A stretch of DNA of 64,000 bases from Verrucomicrobiaceae bacterium (lineage in GTDB: Bacteria; Verrucomicrobiota; Verrucomicrobiia; Verrucomicrobiales; Verrucomicrobiaceae), in contig JAIXSY010000058.1 of the NCBI GenBank assembly GCA_027484445.1, positions 1 through 64,000 on the forward strand, read 5' to 3'. Of this stretch, positions 27,727 to 36,046 are shown in pieces; positions within the stretch are counted from its first letter, which is position 1; every line of letters starts with the position of its first letter. A program made the translations under genes and the position numbers. The notes below the pieces were generated by a model, which saw only the letters and a list, made by a program, of their open reading frames with translations, was not told the DNA's origin and made no database searches.

Positions 27727-29028
27727 TCACCAGCAAAGGCCTTCGTAGCGCCAGGGCAGGGTTTTCAGATCGCGCCAGCCATTCACGTCAATGACCTGCT
27801 GCTCTGGTTTTACCAAAGAAGCGAGCGTCTCCAGCGGCGCGCATTTTTGGGAGGCGATGACCAGCTCGGCGTGTTCGATGACCTCGGCTACGTCCTGCTT
27901 CAGCAGCGATTCCAGGTGCGGCATGCGGCGCTTCATCTCGGCGGCATTCGCGCCGATGAGTCGGGAGAGATTGAGGCTAGGATCATAAATGCGCAGGTCG
28001 TAGCCGCGGCCCAGCAGCGTCTCCGCCACGGCCACCATGGGGCTGCCGCGCAGGTCATCCGTGTCCGCTTTGAAAGCTAGGCCCAGCAGGCCAATGCGGC
28101 GCACGCCCTTGCTCGTGATGAGCTTCAGCAGCAGATCCAGATGAGCGTGGTTGGTGTCCAGCGTGTTGTCCAGCAACGGCAGGGAGATGCCTTCTTGACG
28201 TGCAAAGGACAGCAGCGCGCTGACATCCTTTGGCAAACACGAGCCGCCAAAGGGCGTGCCCGGCTTCATGTAGTAGCTGGAGATGTTCAGCCGCGTGTCG
28301 CTGCACACCACATTCATCACGCGCGATCCATCCTCGCCCAGGTGCTTGCAAAGGCGACCGATCTCATTGGCAAAGCCCACCTTCAGAGCGTGGAAGTAGT
28401 TGCAGGAATACTTGATCATCTCCGCGCCCTCCCAGGCCAGCACGGCAGGCTCGCCACCGAGCAGCTGGCGTGCTTCCTCGCTCTCCGGCGCGGTGCCATC
28501 GTGCGTGCCCACCACGGCCAGGGACGGCACGCGGAAGTCCTTCACCGCCGTGCCCTCACGCAAGAACTCGGGGCAATAGTAAATCCGCACTTGGCCGGCC
28601 ACGCGCAGCTCTTCAAAAAAATCACGCACCATCTGGCGCGTGCTGCCCGGCAGCATGGTGCTGCGGAAAAGGATCACATGCGGCTTGCCGCTGCTCTTCA
28701 GCACTGCGGCGATCTGCTCGCTGACCTTGCGGACGAAGTCCAGATTTAGCCGCCCTGACTCTAGCGAAGGCGTACCCACGCAGATGATGCTGACCTCGCT
28801 GCCCAGCACGGCCTCCTGCGCGCTCGTGGTGGCGGAAAGACGGCCCTCCCGGCGCGCCTTGCCGAGCAGGTCGTCCAGCTCCGGCTCGATGATCGGGCTG
28901 CGCCCGGTGTTGAAGGCGTCCACCTTTTCCGGCTGCACATCGGCACCGATGATGACATGCCCCTGCTCCGCCAGGCACCCTGCGGTGACCGCGCCGACAT
29001 AGCCTAAACCGAAGATGCTGACCTTCAT
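27727..29028 (-). CDS. algD: GDP-mannose 6-dehydrogenase (AlgD-type)
   Basis: The start at 29028 gives MKVSIFGLGYVGAV with the Rossmann motif GLGYVG (7-12). The 433-residue length matches AlgD (436). Family landmarks are CVGTPS, CPEFLREGTAVKDF, the catalytic GGSCLPKD (Cys264), KLGLLGLAFK-like GLLGLAFKADTDDLR and a C-terminal EGLCW close to the EGICW end of Pseudomonas AlgD as I recall it. The reaction oxidises GDP-mannose to GDP-mannuronate with two NAD+, feeding uronic-acid-containing exopolysaccharide. UDP-glucose dehydrogenase is the alternative in this superfamily, but the AlgD-like N- and C-termini argue for GDP-mannose. No alginate polymerase genes are nearby. Confidence 0.85.
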   Translation of the reverse strand: MKVSIFGLGYVGAVTAGCLAEQGHVIIGADVQPEKVDAFNTGRSPIIEPELDDLLGKARREGRLSATTSAQEAVLGSEVSIICVGTPSLESGRLNLDFVRKVSEQIAAVLKSSGKPHVILFRSTMLPGSTRQMVRDFFEELRVAGQVRIYYCPEFLREGTAVKDFRVPSLAVVGTHDGTAPESEEARQLLGGEPAVLAWEGAEMIKYSCNYFHALKVGFANEIGRLCKHLGEDGSRVMNVVCSDTRLNISSYYMKPGTPFGGSCLPKDVSALLSFARQEGISLPLLDNTLDTNHAHLDLLLKLITSKGVRRIGLLGLAFKADTDDLRGSPMVAVAETLLGRGYDLRIYDPSLNLSRLIGANAAEMKRRMPHLESLLKQDVAEVIEHAELVIASQKCAPLETLASLVKPEQQVIDVNGWRDLKTLPWRYEGLCW

Positions 29029-29100
29029 GGGCGGCCCCCTTAGCACAGGCCTTCTGAAAAAGCCAAGTCCCGGTTGGAGACGGATGCGTATCCGCTGCCC

Positions 29101-30639
29101 ATGCGCCATCTGATCCTTGTTCTCGGAGACCAGCTCGACCTTCACTCCGCAGCCTTCGATGACTTTGATCCCAGGCAGGACTGTGTCTGGATGGCCGAGG
29201 TGGCCGAGGAATCCACCAAAGTCTGGGTGCACAAGGCGCGCATCGTGACCTTCCTGGCCGCCATGCGCCACTTTGCCGAAAAGCTGCGCGCGCAGGGCAT
29301 GAAGGTGGATTACCGACGGCTCGACGATGCGGACAACCAAGGCTCCTTCGCGGCTGAGCTGAAGGCTGCCGTGAAGCGCCTGAAGCCCAAGAAGCTCATC
29401 ATGGTGGAGGCGGGCGAATGGCAGGTGCGCGAGGACTTCCGCGCCGCAGCCAAACGGCTGAAGATCGAGCTGGAGGAGCGTGAAGACCGCCACTTCCTGG
29501 CCAGCCATGCCGACTTCGCCAAACACGCCGAGGGGCGCAAGCAGCTGCGCATGGAGTTCTTTTACCGCGAGATGCGCGCCCGCCATCAGGTGCTGATGGA
29601 CGGCGGCAAGCCCGTGGGTGGCGAGTGGAACTTTGACAGCGAGAACCGCAAGAGCTTTGGCAAAGAAGGCCCGCCGCTCAAGCCCGCGCCACGCCGCTTC
29701 CTACCGGATGCCATCACGCAAGAAGTCATCACCTTGGTGGAGCAGCGTTTCGCCGATCATCCGGGCCTTTTGGCCGAGTTTGACTGGCCCATCACCACCG
29801 AGGACGCGCAGGTGGCCCTGGCCGATTTCATCGACCATCGCCTGGCGGAGTTTGGCGACTACCAGGACGCGATGTGGACGCAGGAGCCGTGGCTGTTTCA
29901 CAGCCGTCTCAGCGCCGTGATGAACCTGAAGCTGCTGGACCCGCGCCAGGTCATCGCCGCCGCAGAAGACGCCTACCGAAAGGGCCGCGCGCCGCTAGCC
30001 GCCGTGGAGGGTTTCATCCGCCAGATCCTCGGCTGGCGCGAATACGTGCGCGGCATCTACTGGCGCTACATGCCGCAGTATCTGGACATGAACGCCCTGG
30101 GCTGCGACCAGCCTTTGCCCAAGCTCTACTGGACCGGAGAAACCGACATGAACTGCCTGCGCGAGGCCGTGGGCCAGACCCTGAAGCATGGCTACGCGCA
30201 TCACATCCAGCGTCTGATGGTCACCGGCCTCTTTTCCCTGCTGCTCGGCGTGCGCCCACGCGAAGTCCACGAATGGTACCTCGCCGTCTATGTGGACGCC
30301 ATCGAGTGGGTGGAGCTGCCAAACACGCTCGGCATGTCCCAGCATGGCGATGGCGGCATCATGGCCAGCAAGCCCTACATCGCCTCCGGCAAATACATCC
30401 AGCGCATGAGCAATTACTGCGCCGGCTGCCGCTTTGACCCCGCCCAGTCCACCGGCCCGCGCGCCTGCCCCTTCACCACGCTCTACTGGGACTTCCTCAT
30501 GCAGCACGAGCCCCGCCTGCGCCTGAACCAGCGCATGTCCATGCAGGTCAAGAACCTCGCTCGCCTCAAAAACAGCGACAAAGAGACCATCCGCACCCAG
30601 GCCAGAAAGCTGCGTGAAGGGTTAGCGGCAGGCGGATGA
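29101..30639 (+). CDS. Iron-sulfur bacterial cryptochrome/(6-4) photolyase (PhrB-like)
   Basis: The 512-residue product starts MRHLILVLGDQLD, the standard opening of DPRP-type deoxyribodipyrimidine photolyase-related proteins. The C-terminal half contains the FAD-binding region (ILGWREYVRGIYWRYMPQYL, GYAHHIQRLMVTG). It also has the four cysteines expected for a [4Fe-4S] cluster: one in MNCLREA, two in YCAGC and one in RACPF. Members of this FeS-BCP family repair (6-4) photoproducts with light. The gene diverges from algD with only 72 bp between the two starts, so the promoters must overlap. The longer frame start at 29074 is not needed. Confidence 0.88.
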   Translation: MRHLILVLGDQLDLHSAAFDDFDPRQDCVWMAEVAEESTKVWVHKARIVTFLAAMRHFAEKLRAQGMKVDYRRLDDADNQGSFAAELKAAVKRLKPKKLIMVEAGEWQVREDFRAAAKRLKIELEEREDRHFLASHADFAKHAEGRKQLRMEFFYREMRARHQVLMDGGKPVGGEWNFDSENRKSFGKEGPPLKPAPRRFLPDAITQEVITLVEQRFADHPGLLAEFDWPITTEDAQVALADFIDHRLAEFGDYQDAMWTQEPWLFHSRLSAVMNLKLLDPRQVIAAAEDAYRKGRAPLAAVEGFIRQILGWREYVRGIYWRYMPQYLDMNALGCDQPLPKLYWTGETDMNCLREAVGQTLKHGYAHHIQRLMVTGLFSLLLGVRPREVHEWYLAVYVDAIEWVELPNTLGMSQHGDGGIMASKPYIASGKYIQRMSNYCAGCRFDPAQSTGPRACPFTTLYWDFLMQHEPRLRLNQRMSMQVKNLARLKNSDKETIRTQARKLREGLAAGG

Positions 30640-31273
30640 GCTAGATTTCGAAGTTGCGCAGTCAGGGCATTCCTGTTCGGCAACTTTTGCAGGGTTTCCC
30701 CAATGATCCTGCCGCTGGCATCGCCAGGGACGACCTGAAGAACCGCATTCTCATCCACCCAAAAGGTCGCATGAAGGAGATTAGTGCGTGGTTTTTTGGT
30801 GTTTGAAATGACGGCGTAGGCTTGTAGTCTCAATCTTGATATTAAAGTGCTTTATTGGCACATTTCCAAGTGTTGGTGACATTCGTTTGGGACTGTTGAA
30901 TATTTTTCGGCCTTCGAAGAAGTCAAAAAACGGCTTGAAACCCATCCTGAGCTTGACAAACGAGGCATAGTGTAGTAGTCTACCTACATGAAAACGATAA
31001 AATTATACTTAAGAAATCGCGGAAAATTATTACGCCATATGTATTAACTGAAATAAACATTCGGCTAAACTTGCAATACTCCTTAGATTAAATTCTTTAT
31101 AAGGTCGCTCTAGGCACGACACAAACGCATCTGTGCCCTTTTGCTCAAGCCTAAAGGCTTAGCATACCAAAGCCATCTCTCGGCGCTTCTATACCCACAT
31201 CTTCTCATTATTGAGAATTTGCGCCCTTCTCATGCCTTTCGACAAACAAAACAAGCCAACAAACAACACACAC
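30640..31273. other. AT-rich 630-bp gap with decayed coding traces
   Basis: No complete gene is convincing here. The first 190 bases are open on both strands. On the plus strand a short frame without a proper start ends at 30805-30807 (RILIHPKGRMKEISAWFFGV), and on the minus strand a frame from 30833 runs into the photolyase gene; these could be remnants of a lost gene. From about 30830 the composition becomes strongly AT-rich, unlike the rest of the window. The stretch contains the promoter/operator at 30953-30988, followed by a 19-codon frame (30988-31047, MKTIKLYLRNRGKLLRHMY) whose ATG falls at the predicted transcription start. The base change marks the left side of a possibly acquired segment. 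Confidence 0.55.
30953..30988 (+). promoter_or_regulatory. Promoter with BlaI/MecI-like operator
   Basis: A perfect TTGACA -35 box (30953-30958) is followed after 17 bases by TAGTCT (30976-30981). The -10 box lies inside an inverted repeat TGTAG (30971-30975) N8 CTACA (30984-30988). GTAG/CTAC half-sites overlapping the -10 box are the form I know for BlaI/MecI-type repressor operators. The predicted transcription start coincides with an ATG at 30988, which would make the message leaderless. No blaI gene is present in the window, so the regulator would act in trans. The nearest real gene downstream is the helicase. Confidence 0.45.
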
Positions 31274-33727
31274 ATGAAAACACACAACATCACTGAAACC
31301 CTCAGAAACTACCCATTCACGATTGTAGCCAGTCGTGAATTTGAAAAACAAGACCCCAAGCACGCCCCTCTGCCAGCATCTCTTGACCCAGAGGTAAAGC
31401 ACTGGATGGAATCAAAGTATTCCAAGGGCCTTTATTCCCACCAGGCCGAGGCGCTGGACAAGTTCCTCTCGGGTTCGGATGTCGCTCTTATGACACCCAC
31501 AGCTTCTGGTAAATCGGCGATCTTTCAAGCGGCCGCAGCGCATGCCAACAAAACGAAGGGCGGAAGCAAAACGCTCGCTCTTTTCCCTCTCAAGGCACTC
31601 GCCCAAGATCAGGCGCGGTCCTGGATTGAGATGGGGGAGACGCTTGGCCTCAAAATTGCGGTGATCCACGGCGGGCAGTCGAAGAAAGGCAACCAAACTC
31701 GTCTGCAGAAACTTCAAGAATGTGACGTGATCCTAGCGACACCCGACGTCATCCACTGCTGGTTCATGGCTAACTTGGACAAAAAGGAGATAAAAGCGTT
31801 CCGAGCTCAACTTGGTCTTCTCGTTCTCGACGAAGCTCACACGTTTGACGGCGAATTTGGCACCAACATGGCACTATTCATCGCTCGGTTGCGGGCTTGT
31901 GGTCCTGACTTTCAGGCGATCTGTGCCTCGGCAACCATGGGTGCGCCTGAAAAGTTCCTTTCGACGTTGCTGGGTAAAATGCCCGCCGTCATCAATCAAA
32001 GTGGATCGAGTGCAGCAACCCGCCAATTGCTGACAGTTCGTTATTCCCGCACCGATAAAGACCGACTGATTGGTGCCATCCACGAGCTTGCTGGCTCCGT
32101 GGAAGGCCAGTGTTTGGTCTTTATCGACAATCGAGCTAAGGCCGATCACATCGCGCAACAAATCGAATCGCTCGGTGAAAATGCGACCTGGCTTGCCTAC
32201 AGAAATGGTTACGAAGAAGAAGACAGGGAGGAGATTCAGAATGCACTGACCCAAGGCAATCTGAAAGGGATTGTATCCACGAGCGCTCTTGAAGCTGGAA
32301 TCAGCATCGCCGGCATCGAACTGGTCATCATGCTCGACCGCCCGAAGAAGATGAGGTCCTTCTGGCAACGGTTTGGACGTCTTCGCGGTGAGGGCTGCGC
32401 CATCATCTTTGACGCAGACTGGCCTCAAGATGCGGCTGAGGTCGAGGAGTGGATTAAACGCCCTGTTGAGGAAAATCGCCTCTATCTCGAAGATGAAGTA
32501 GTTTGTCTCCAAGCGGCTTTTTGTGCTAAAGAAGAACAAGTAGCGGTCGGTGACGCTTATCGAATGGAAGTGTTCGACCATCTCGGACCCAGGTTCCAAC
32601 GGATGCTGCACTTCGTAGTGCACCCCGACGAGATCTTCGACAATTCTCTGAAAGACGTGAACAGGCGTGCTCAAAACGGGGAGCCTCATCGCGAGTTCAG
32701 CCTTCGAAACATCGAACGCCAGTATCAGGCCTTTCACGGTGACTTGGGTTGCGGTTCATTTACCGAATCCCAGGTCTTTCGCGAAGCCTATCCTGGCGCG
32801 ATCTACCGCTACCTGAAGCGGTCTTATCGGGTTTTGGAAGTCAATCGTAGAACTGGTAAGATCAAGTTGTCGCAACCCTTGAAACAAAATGCCAAAGAAT
32901 CGACCTCCCCTGATTGTCGCACCTCGGGCAGCGCAGACTTTCGTGATTCAGCTAGCGGCAAGAAAGCCGACGGAATCTGGCTAGCGGAAGTAGTGGTCAA
33001 TTTGGTCGAAACGGTGCTCGGCTACAAACAGAAGCTCTCTGGAGGAAGCACGCAGAACATCTCATATCAAGACACCACTTATAAACCTCTCACGAGGACT
33101 ACCTACCCATTTGGCCTTGCAGTCACAGGCCCAGATTTGAATAAGGCGACGCTCGTAGCGATCAAGAATGCCTATTGCGGGATGAATGACTTTGATCCAA
33201 GCGACTTGGATGTGGTGAAGCTCTCGGGTGTCATTGGCGTTTCATTACCTCAGTCCACGAATGCGGGTTGGGCAATCGCGAATAAGCCAGGAACCGCCGC
33301 GCGACTCACTGGCGGATTACTGGTCAATTGGTTCAAGGTATTGGAAGAAGCACTTCGCACAGCGAACGACCCATTGACGGTGGGCCAACTCAGTGAACTG
33401 ATTCGCATCAGTGCCTCTCTAGAACCTTGGCATGTGCAAAATGGCTTGGCTATCATCAAAGGTTCTGATAGCAGCGGGCTGGTTCGTGTCTTCGTGCCGA
33501 AAAGCCGAGTGTTTATTGTCGGTTGCAATGGCGATCGCAAGGAAGCTATCGTTGAAAAGTATGTGCATCGCCCAGAACAAGGCTGGTGCTACCGATACAA
33601 CGTCGAAGGAAACATCACGGCATGGGTCAATCACTCACACGTTGAAGAGATTCCTGGAATCAGCGTCACGGCTCTATACAACCGAGACACGGATGAGTTT
33701 GAACCAACGCCAGCTTTAGCAGCGTGA
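31274..33727 (+). CDS. Lone superfamily-2 DExH helicase with uncharacterised C-terminal half
   Basis: The 817-residue protein has a full SF2 core in residues 50-400: HQAEALDKF (Q-like motif), Walker A TPTASGKS (74-81), FPLKALAQDQ (Ia), LATPDV, LDEAHTFDG (II, DEAH 186-189), SAT (219-221), STSALEAGI (V) and FWQRFGRLRG (VI). The PTASGKS and KALAQDQ patterns resemble MrfA/YprA-type repair helicases, but I do not see their C-terminal cysteine cluster. The remaining ~420 residues match nothing I can name. Codon use is visibly less GC-rich than in neighbours. With the AT-rich upstream region this suggests horizontal transfer. Defence or DNA-repair roles are both possible. The start at 31274 is tentative; 31232 is an in-frame alternative. 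Confidence 0.75.
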   Translation: MKTHNITETLRNYPFTIVASREFEKQDPKHAPLPASLDPEVKHWMESKYSKGLYSHQAEALDKFLSGSDVALMTPTASGKSAIFQAAAAHANKTKGGSKTLALFPLKALAQDQARSWIEMGETLGLKIAVIHGGQSKKGNQTRLQKLQECDVILATPDVIHCWFMANLDKKEIKAFRAQLGLLVLDEAHTFDGEFGTNMALFIARLRACGPDFQAICASATMGAPEKFLSTLLGKMPAVINQSGSSAATRQLLTVRYSRTDKDRLIGAIHELAGSVEGQCLVFIDNRAKADHIAQQIESLGENATWLAYRNGYEEEDREEIQNALTQGNLKGIVSTSALEAGISIAGIELVIMLDRPKKMRSFWQRFGRLRGEGCAIIFDADWPQDAAEVEEWIKRPVEENRLYLEDEVVCLQAAFCAKEEQVAVGDAYRMEVFDHLGPRFQRMLHFVVHPDEIFDNSLKDVNRRAQNGEPHREFSLRNIERQYQAFHGDLGCGSFTESQVFREAYPGAIYRYLKRSYRVLEVNRRTGKIKLSQPLKQNAKESTSPDCRTSGSADFRDSASGKKADGIWLAEVVVNLVETVLGYKQKLSGGSTQNISYQDTTYKPLTRTTYPFGLAVTGPDLNKATLVAIKNAYCGMNDFDPSDLDVVKLSGVIGVSLPQSTNAGWAIANKPGTAARLTGGLLVNWFKVLEEALRTANDPLTVGQLSELIRISASLEPWHVQNGLAIIKGSDSSGLVRVFVPKSRVFIVGCNGDRKEAIVEKYVHRPEQGWCYRYNVEGNITAWVNHSHVEEIPGISVTALYNRDTDEFEPTPALAA

Positions 33728-33777
33728 GTGCTTTGATGATTTGGTGGGAAAAGTCACATTCAGTGCCCAAGTCGCTC

Positions 33778-33891
33778 TCAGCAGAGTTCATCGTCTTCGG
33801 CGACTTGGATCGAGGCCAGAAAGGCGAACAACTCACTCTGCTCGGCGGGCGAGAGTTCCACGGCTTCTTGTTTGAGCTGGGCGAGTGACAT
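33778..33891 (-). CDS. 37-residue antitoxin-like peptide
   Basis: This short frame runs from ATG at 33891 to TGA at 33778. It contains QLKQEAVELSPAEQSELFAF, which resembles the N-terminal helix of small addiction-module antitoxins with an LSPAEQxELxAFL pattern. It ends after EDDELC, so the protein is short and possibly truncated. It lies 49 bp downstream of another small minus-strand gene and next to the nucleotidyltransferase locus. Coding status rests on the protein-like sequence only. Confidence 0.42.
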   Translation of the reverse strand: MSLAQLKQEAVELSPAEQSELFAFLASIQVAEDDELC

Positions 33892-33940
33892 GATGGGTGT
33901 TTATCGACTTCGTGCGCTGGCGTCAACCATTCGGACGGCC

Positions 33941-34102
33941 TTACTTCGCCGACCTCTCCAGCACATTCTTCGTGATGCGAACCACATCCACGTCGTTGCC
34001 TTGAAGCCCATGCGCCCCAATCGGTGGTGGCGGCGGTGAAGTCGGTGGCAGGGCACTGACATCTTGCGCCGTCTGTTGGCTGGCAGTAGATTCATTCATC
34101 AT
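33941..34102 (-). CDS. Small proline-rich protein of 53 residues
   Basis: The frame starts at ATG 34102 (or 34099) and ends at TAA 33941. It has a polar N-terminus, a proline run (LPPTSPPPPPIG) and a C-terminal motif GLQGNDVDVVRITKNVLERS. A closely related sequence with GNNVQVVLIMKNVLERLG is encoded about 1.1 kb to the right, beyond the nucleotidyltransferase gene, where it is interrupted by a stop. Reappearance of the same frame in a second copy supports real coding. The start overlaps the start of the plus-strand 79-residue gene by two bases, so the two are divergent and face to face. Function unknown. Confidence 0.45.
   Translation of the reverse strand: MMNESTASQQTAQDVSALPPTSPPPPPIGAHGLQGNDVDVVRITKNVLERSAK
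33951..34020. repeat. Left copy of imperfect direct repeat flanking the nucleotidyltransferase locus
   Basis: From 33958 on, this stretch aligns with 35037-35098 without gaps: CCAGCACATTCTTC is identical, then TTGCCTT and AAGCCCATGCG are shared. By eye there are 9 mismatches in about 62 bases. It encodes the C-terminus of the 53-residue minus-strand protein. The two copies bracket the 79-residue and nucleotidyltransferase genes. Confidence 0.75.
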
Positions 34103-34340
34103 GGATCACCGCCATCTGAACCCGCAACACCTCACGCCTGCCGCTGTGGATGATATCATCCGCCGGGGCGGGTGGCGTGATTGGGTGATGCTGCGGCGGG
34201 CGGCGCGGCGTGATCCGGCGGTGGCGCGGCGCATCGAGCGTGCGTGCGGCGCGGCAGATGGTGACGCGAGCGCGGAGGGCGGGCAGCGGATGGTATTTTG
34301 GAATCTGTATGTCAAACGACTCTCTGCCAGCCTGGGATGA
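34101..34340 (+). CDS. 79-residue basic protein preceding the nucleotidyltransferase (candidate antitoxin)
   Basis: The frame begins MDHRHLNPQHLTPAAVDDII and is rich in Arg and Ala, with a helical core WRDWVMLRRAARRDPAVARR. I do not recognise a family. It overlaps the following nucleotidyltransferase gene by 32 bases. A small protein overlapping a nucleotidyltransferase is the typical layout of bicistronic toxin-antitoxin or MNT/HEPN-like pairs, so a partner role is inferred from context. The basic charge would also suit DNA binding. Confidence 0.5.
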   Translation: MDHRHLNPQHLTPAAVDDIIRRGGWRDWVMLRRAARRDPAVARRIERACGAADGDASAEGGQRMVFWNLYVKRLSASLG

Positions 34341-35010
34341 GGTGCTGTCCGCCGCAGCACGCCTACAGCAACTGGTGCCTGAAGCTGTGCTGGTGGGCGG
34401 CACGGCGGCGGCGATTTATGCGGCGCATAGGTTTTCGCGGGACGCGGACCATGTGCTGACGGACCTGCGCCCGCGCTTCGACGAGGTGCTGGCGGAGTTG
34501 GAGTCCGTGGCAGGCTGGCGCACGGCGCGGGTGAATCGCCCGGTGCTCATCCTCGGCAGCCTGGACGGGATCGAGACCGGAATCCGCCAACTGATCCGTG
34601 ATTCGCCACTGGAGACGCAGGAGATCCAGGTGGAAGGCCAGCCACTGCGCCTGCCGACTCCGGCGGAGATGCTGCGCATCAAGGCCGTGCTGGTGCTGCG
34701 GCGGAATGCCACGCGTGATTACGTCGATCTGGCCGCGATGACGGACCACCTGGGCATGGATGGCGCGGTGGCGGCGCTGCGTTCCTTTGATGCGCTGTAT
34801 CCGCAACCGAACGGCGAGAGCCCCCTGCAACAGCTCGCGATCCAACTGGCGCAGCCGAAGCCTTATGATCTGGAGGAGACGAATCTGACGGAATACAAGA
34901 ATCTCTCGCCCCGCTGGCACGACTGGCATGCAGTCGAGGCGGTGTGCCATGAACTGGCCGCGCACATTTTGGACGATATTCTCGATCCGATGGCGGGCGC
35001 TGGTGAATGA
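34309..35010 (+). CDS. AbiEii-like nucleotidyltransferase (candidate toxin)
   Basis: The start at 34309 gives a 233-residue protein. Its N-terminal region has VLVGGTAAAIYAAHRFSRDADHVL. This fits the nucleotidyltransferase pattern GG..(about 10)..RxSxDxD with Asp residues for metal binding. A second carboxylate lies downstream, and LPTPAEMLRIKAVLVLRRNATRDYVDL is typical of the AbiEii/AbiGii and DUF6036-like group. These enzymes transfer nucleotides to tRNA or protein and act as toxins or abortive-infection effectors. It overlaps the 79-residue gene and the pair is bracketed by imperfect direct repeats. The alternative is a solitary housekeeping nucleotidyltransferase. A longer frame back to 34210 is unnecessary. 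Confidence 0.68.
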   Translation: MSNDSLPAWDEVLSAAARLQQLVPEAVLVGGTAAAIYAAHRFSRDADHVLTDLRPRFDEVLAELESVAGWRTARVNRPVLILGSLDGIETGIRQLIRDSPLETQEIQVEGQPLRLPTPAEMLRIKAVLVLRRNATRDYVDLAAMTDHLGMDGAVAALRSFDALYPQPNGESPLQQLAIQLAQPKPYDLEETNLTEYKNLSPRWHDWHAVEAVCHELAAHILDDILDPMAGAGE

Positions 35011-35020
35011 GGCATTGCCT

Positions 35021-35099
35021 GACCTCCCCAGCCGCTCCAGCACATTCTTCATGATGAGCACGACCTGCACGTTGTTGCCTTAAAGCCCATGCGACCCAG
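35021..35099. repeat. Right copy of imperfect direct repeat, containing a disrupted frame
   Basis: This copy starts 10 bases after the nucleotidyltransferase stop. On the minus strand it encodes GNNVQVVLIMKNVLERLG in the same frame as the left copy's GNDVDVVRITKNVLERS. The codon corresponding to the left copy's CAA (Gln) is TAA here, so the second copy is a remnant without a complete gene. Nucleotide matching is strongest over 35037-35098. Confidence 0.7.
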
Positions 35100-35128
35100 T
35101 GATGGCCGCACCGAGCACTGCTTGAGGT

Positions 35129-35926
35129 TCAGCGCGACTGCGAATTGCTGCCGAAAAAATGCCCGAGGGCTTCCATCATGCCTTCGCTAGCAGGGCGAGT
35201 GCCGACGAATCCTCCATGATGCTGGACATGTGCTTTCACGGCTGGCAGGCCATTGCCTGGAGTGGCGATCATGCGAGCATGGCGGGGGTTTAGCATCGAG
35301 AGATCATTGTAGTTGTCTCCTGCGGCAAAGCAGCGGGACGCGTCGATGCCGAGCAGGCGCGCTAGCTCGCTGAGGGCGGTGCCTTTGCTGTAGCCGCTGT
35401 GGGAAAAGCGCAGGTAGATGCCGTTTCGATGATACCCGATGTCGGGAAACTGTCGGGCGTGTGCGTCGATGTAGGCGCAGACGCGGTCCATTTCTTCATC
35501 CGTGGTGCCGACAATGCCGAATTCGCCAAAGTCGCCCTCCAGAAACTGCGCTCGGGTCTGCTGGCGGAGCCATTGGCGGATGGCATCAAACGAGGCTTCA
35601 TGATCGCGGACAAAGCGCTCGTGCGCCTTGCGGGCTTGTTTGTTCCAACTGCCAAAGTCCACCCAGCGCCCGAGGATGCCGGGCCGGTAGATGTCGCACT
35701 CTTGGGCGATGATGTAGTCGGGCTGCATGAAGATGCCATGCTGAGCCAGGCCTGAGATCGTCTGCGAGAGGCTGCGGCCGGTGTTGATGACCCAGGCGGC
35801 TCCCTGCCCGCGCAGTTGCTGGATCATTTGACCGAGCGAGGGATGAAAGGCGGGATCGCTTTCGGGGTGCACCAGTGTGCCGTCGAAGTCGAAGCAGAGG
35901 ATGAAGTGAGGCGAGGGGGCTGCCAT
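35129..35926 (-). CDS. HAD-superfamily phosphatase (Cof/IIB-like)
   Basis: The start at 35926 gives 265 residues with FDFDGTLVHPE (motif I, nucleophile Asp), INTGRS (motif II), a C2B-type cap in the middle, and GDNYNDLSMLN (motif IV). The lysine of motif III is likely in GYSKGTAL. Members of this group hydrolyse sugar or nucleotide phosphates; the substrate cannot be predicted. Upstream, the frame continues to 35980 without conserved sequence. It is a single-gene unit between the repeat region and the oxidoreductase. Confidence 0.82.
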   Translation of the reverse strand: MAAPSPHFILCFDFDGTLVHPESDPAFHPSLGQMIQQLRGQGAAWVINTGRSLSQTISGLAQHGIFMQPDYIIAQECDIYRPGILGRWVDFGSWNKQARKAHERFVRDHEASFDAIRQWLRQQTRAQFLEGDFGEFGIVGTTDEEMDRVCAYIDAHARQFPDIGYHRNGIYLRFSHSGYSKGTALSELARLLGIDASRCFAAGDNYNDLSMLNPRHARMIATPGNGLPAVKAHVQHHGGFVGTRPASEGMMEALGHFFGSNSQSR

Positions 35927-36046
35927 CGGGCTAGGCGCACATGCGGGCCGCTGAATGCATCGACGCCCGCCCCGAGTCAAGGAGCGTGCGCCGAGCCCGA
36001 TGGAATCGGGCGGTTCTGTCTAGCGGCGACGAGTGGGCGGGATGGC

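Noticed and set aside
29028..29586. N-terminal extension of the AlgD-like protein by 186 residues
   Set aside because: The extension lies antisense to the photolyase gene and the family starts exactly at the MKVSIFGLGYVG methionine.
30483..30833. Minus-strand frame overlapping the photolyase 3' end
   Set aside because: The first ~60 codons look protein-like, but the frame has no stop before running antisense through the photolyase gene and no supporting motif; treated as a possible remnant only.
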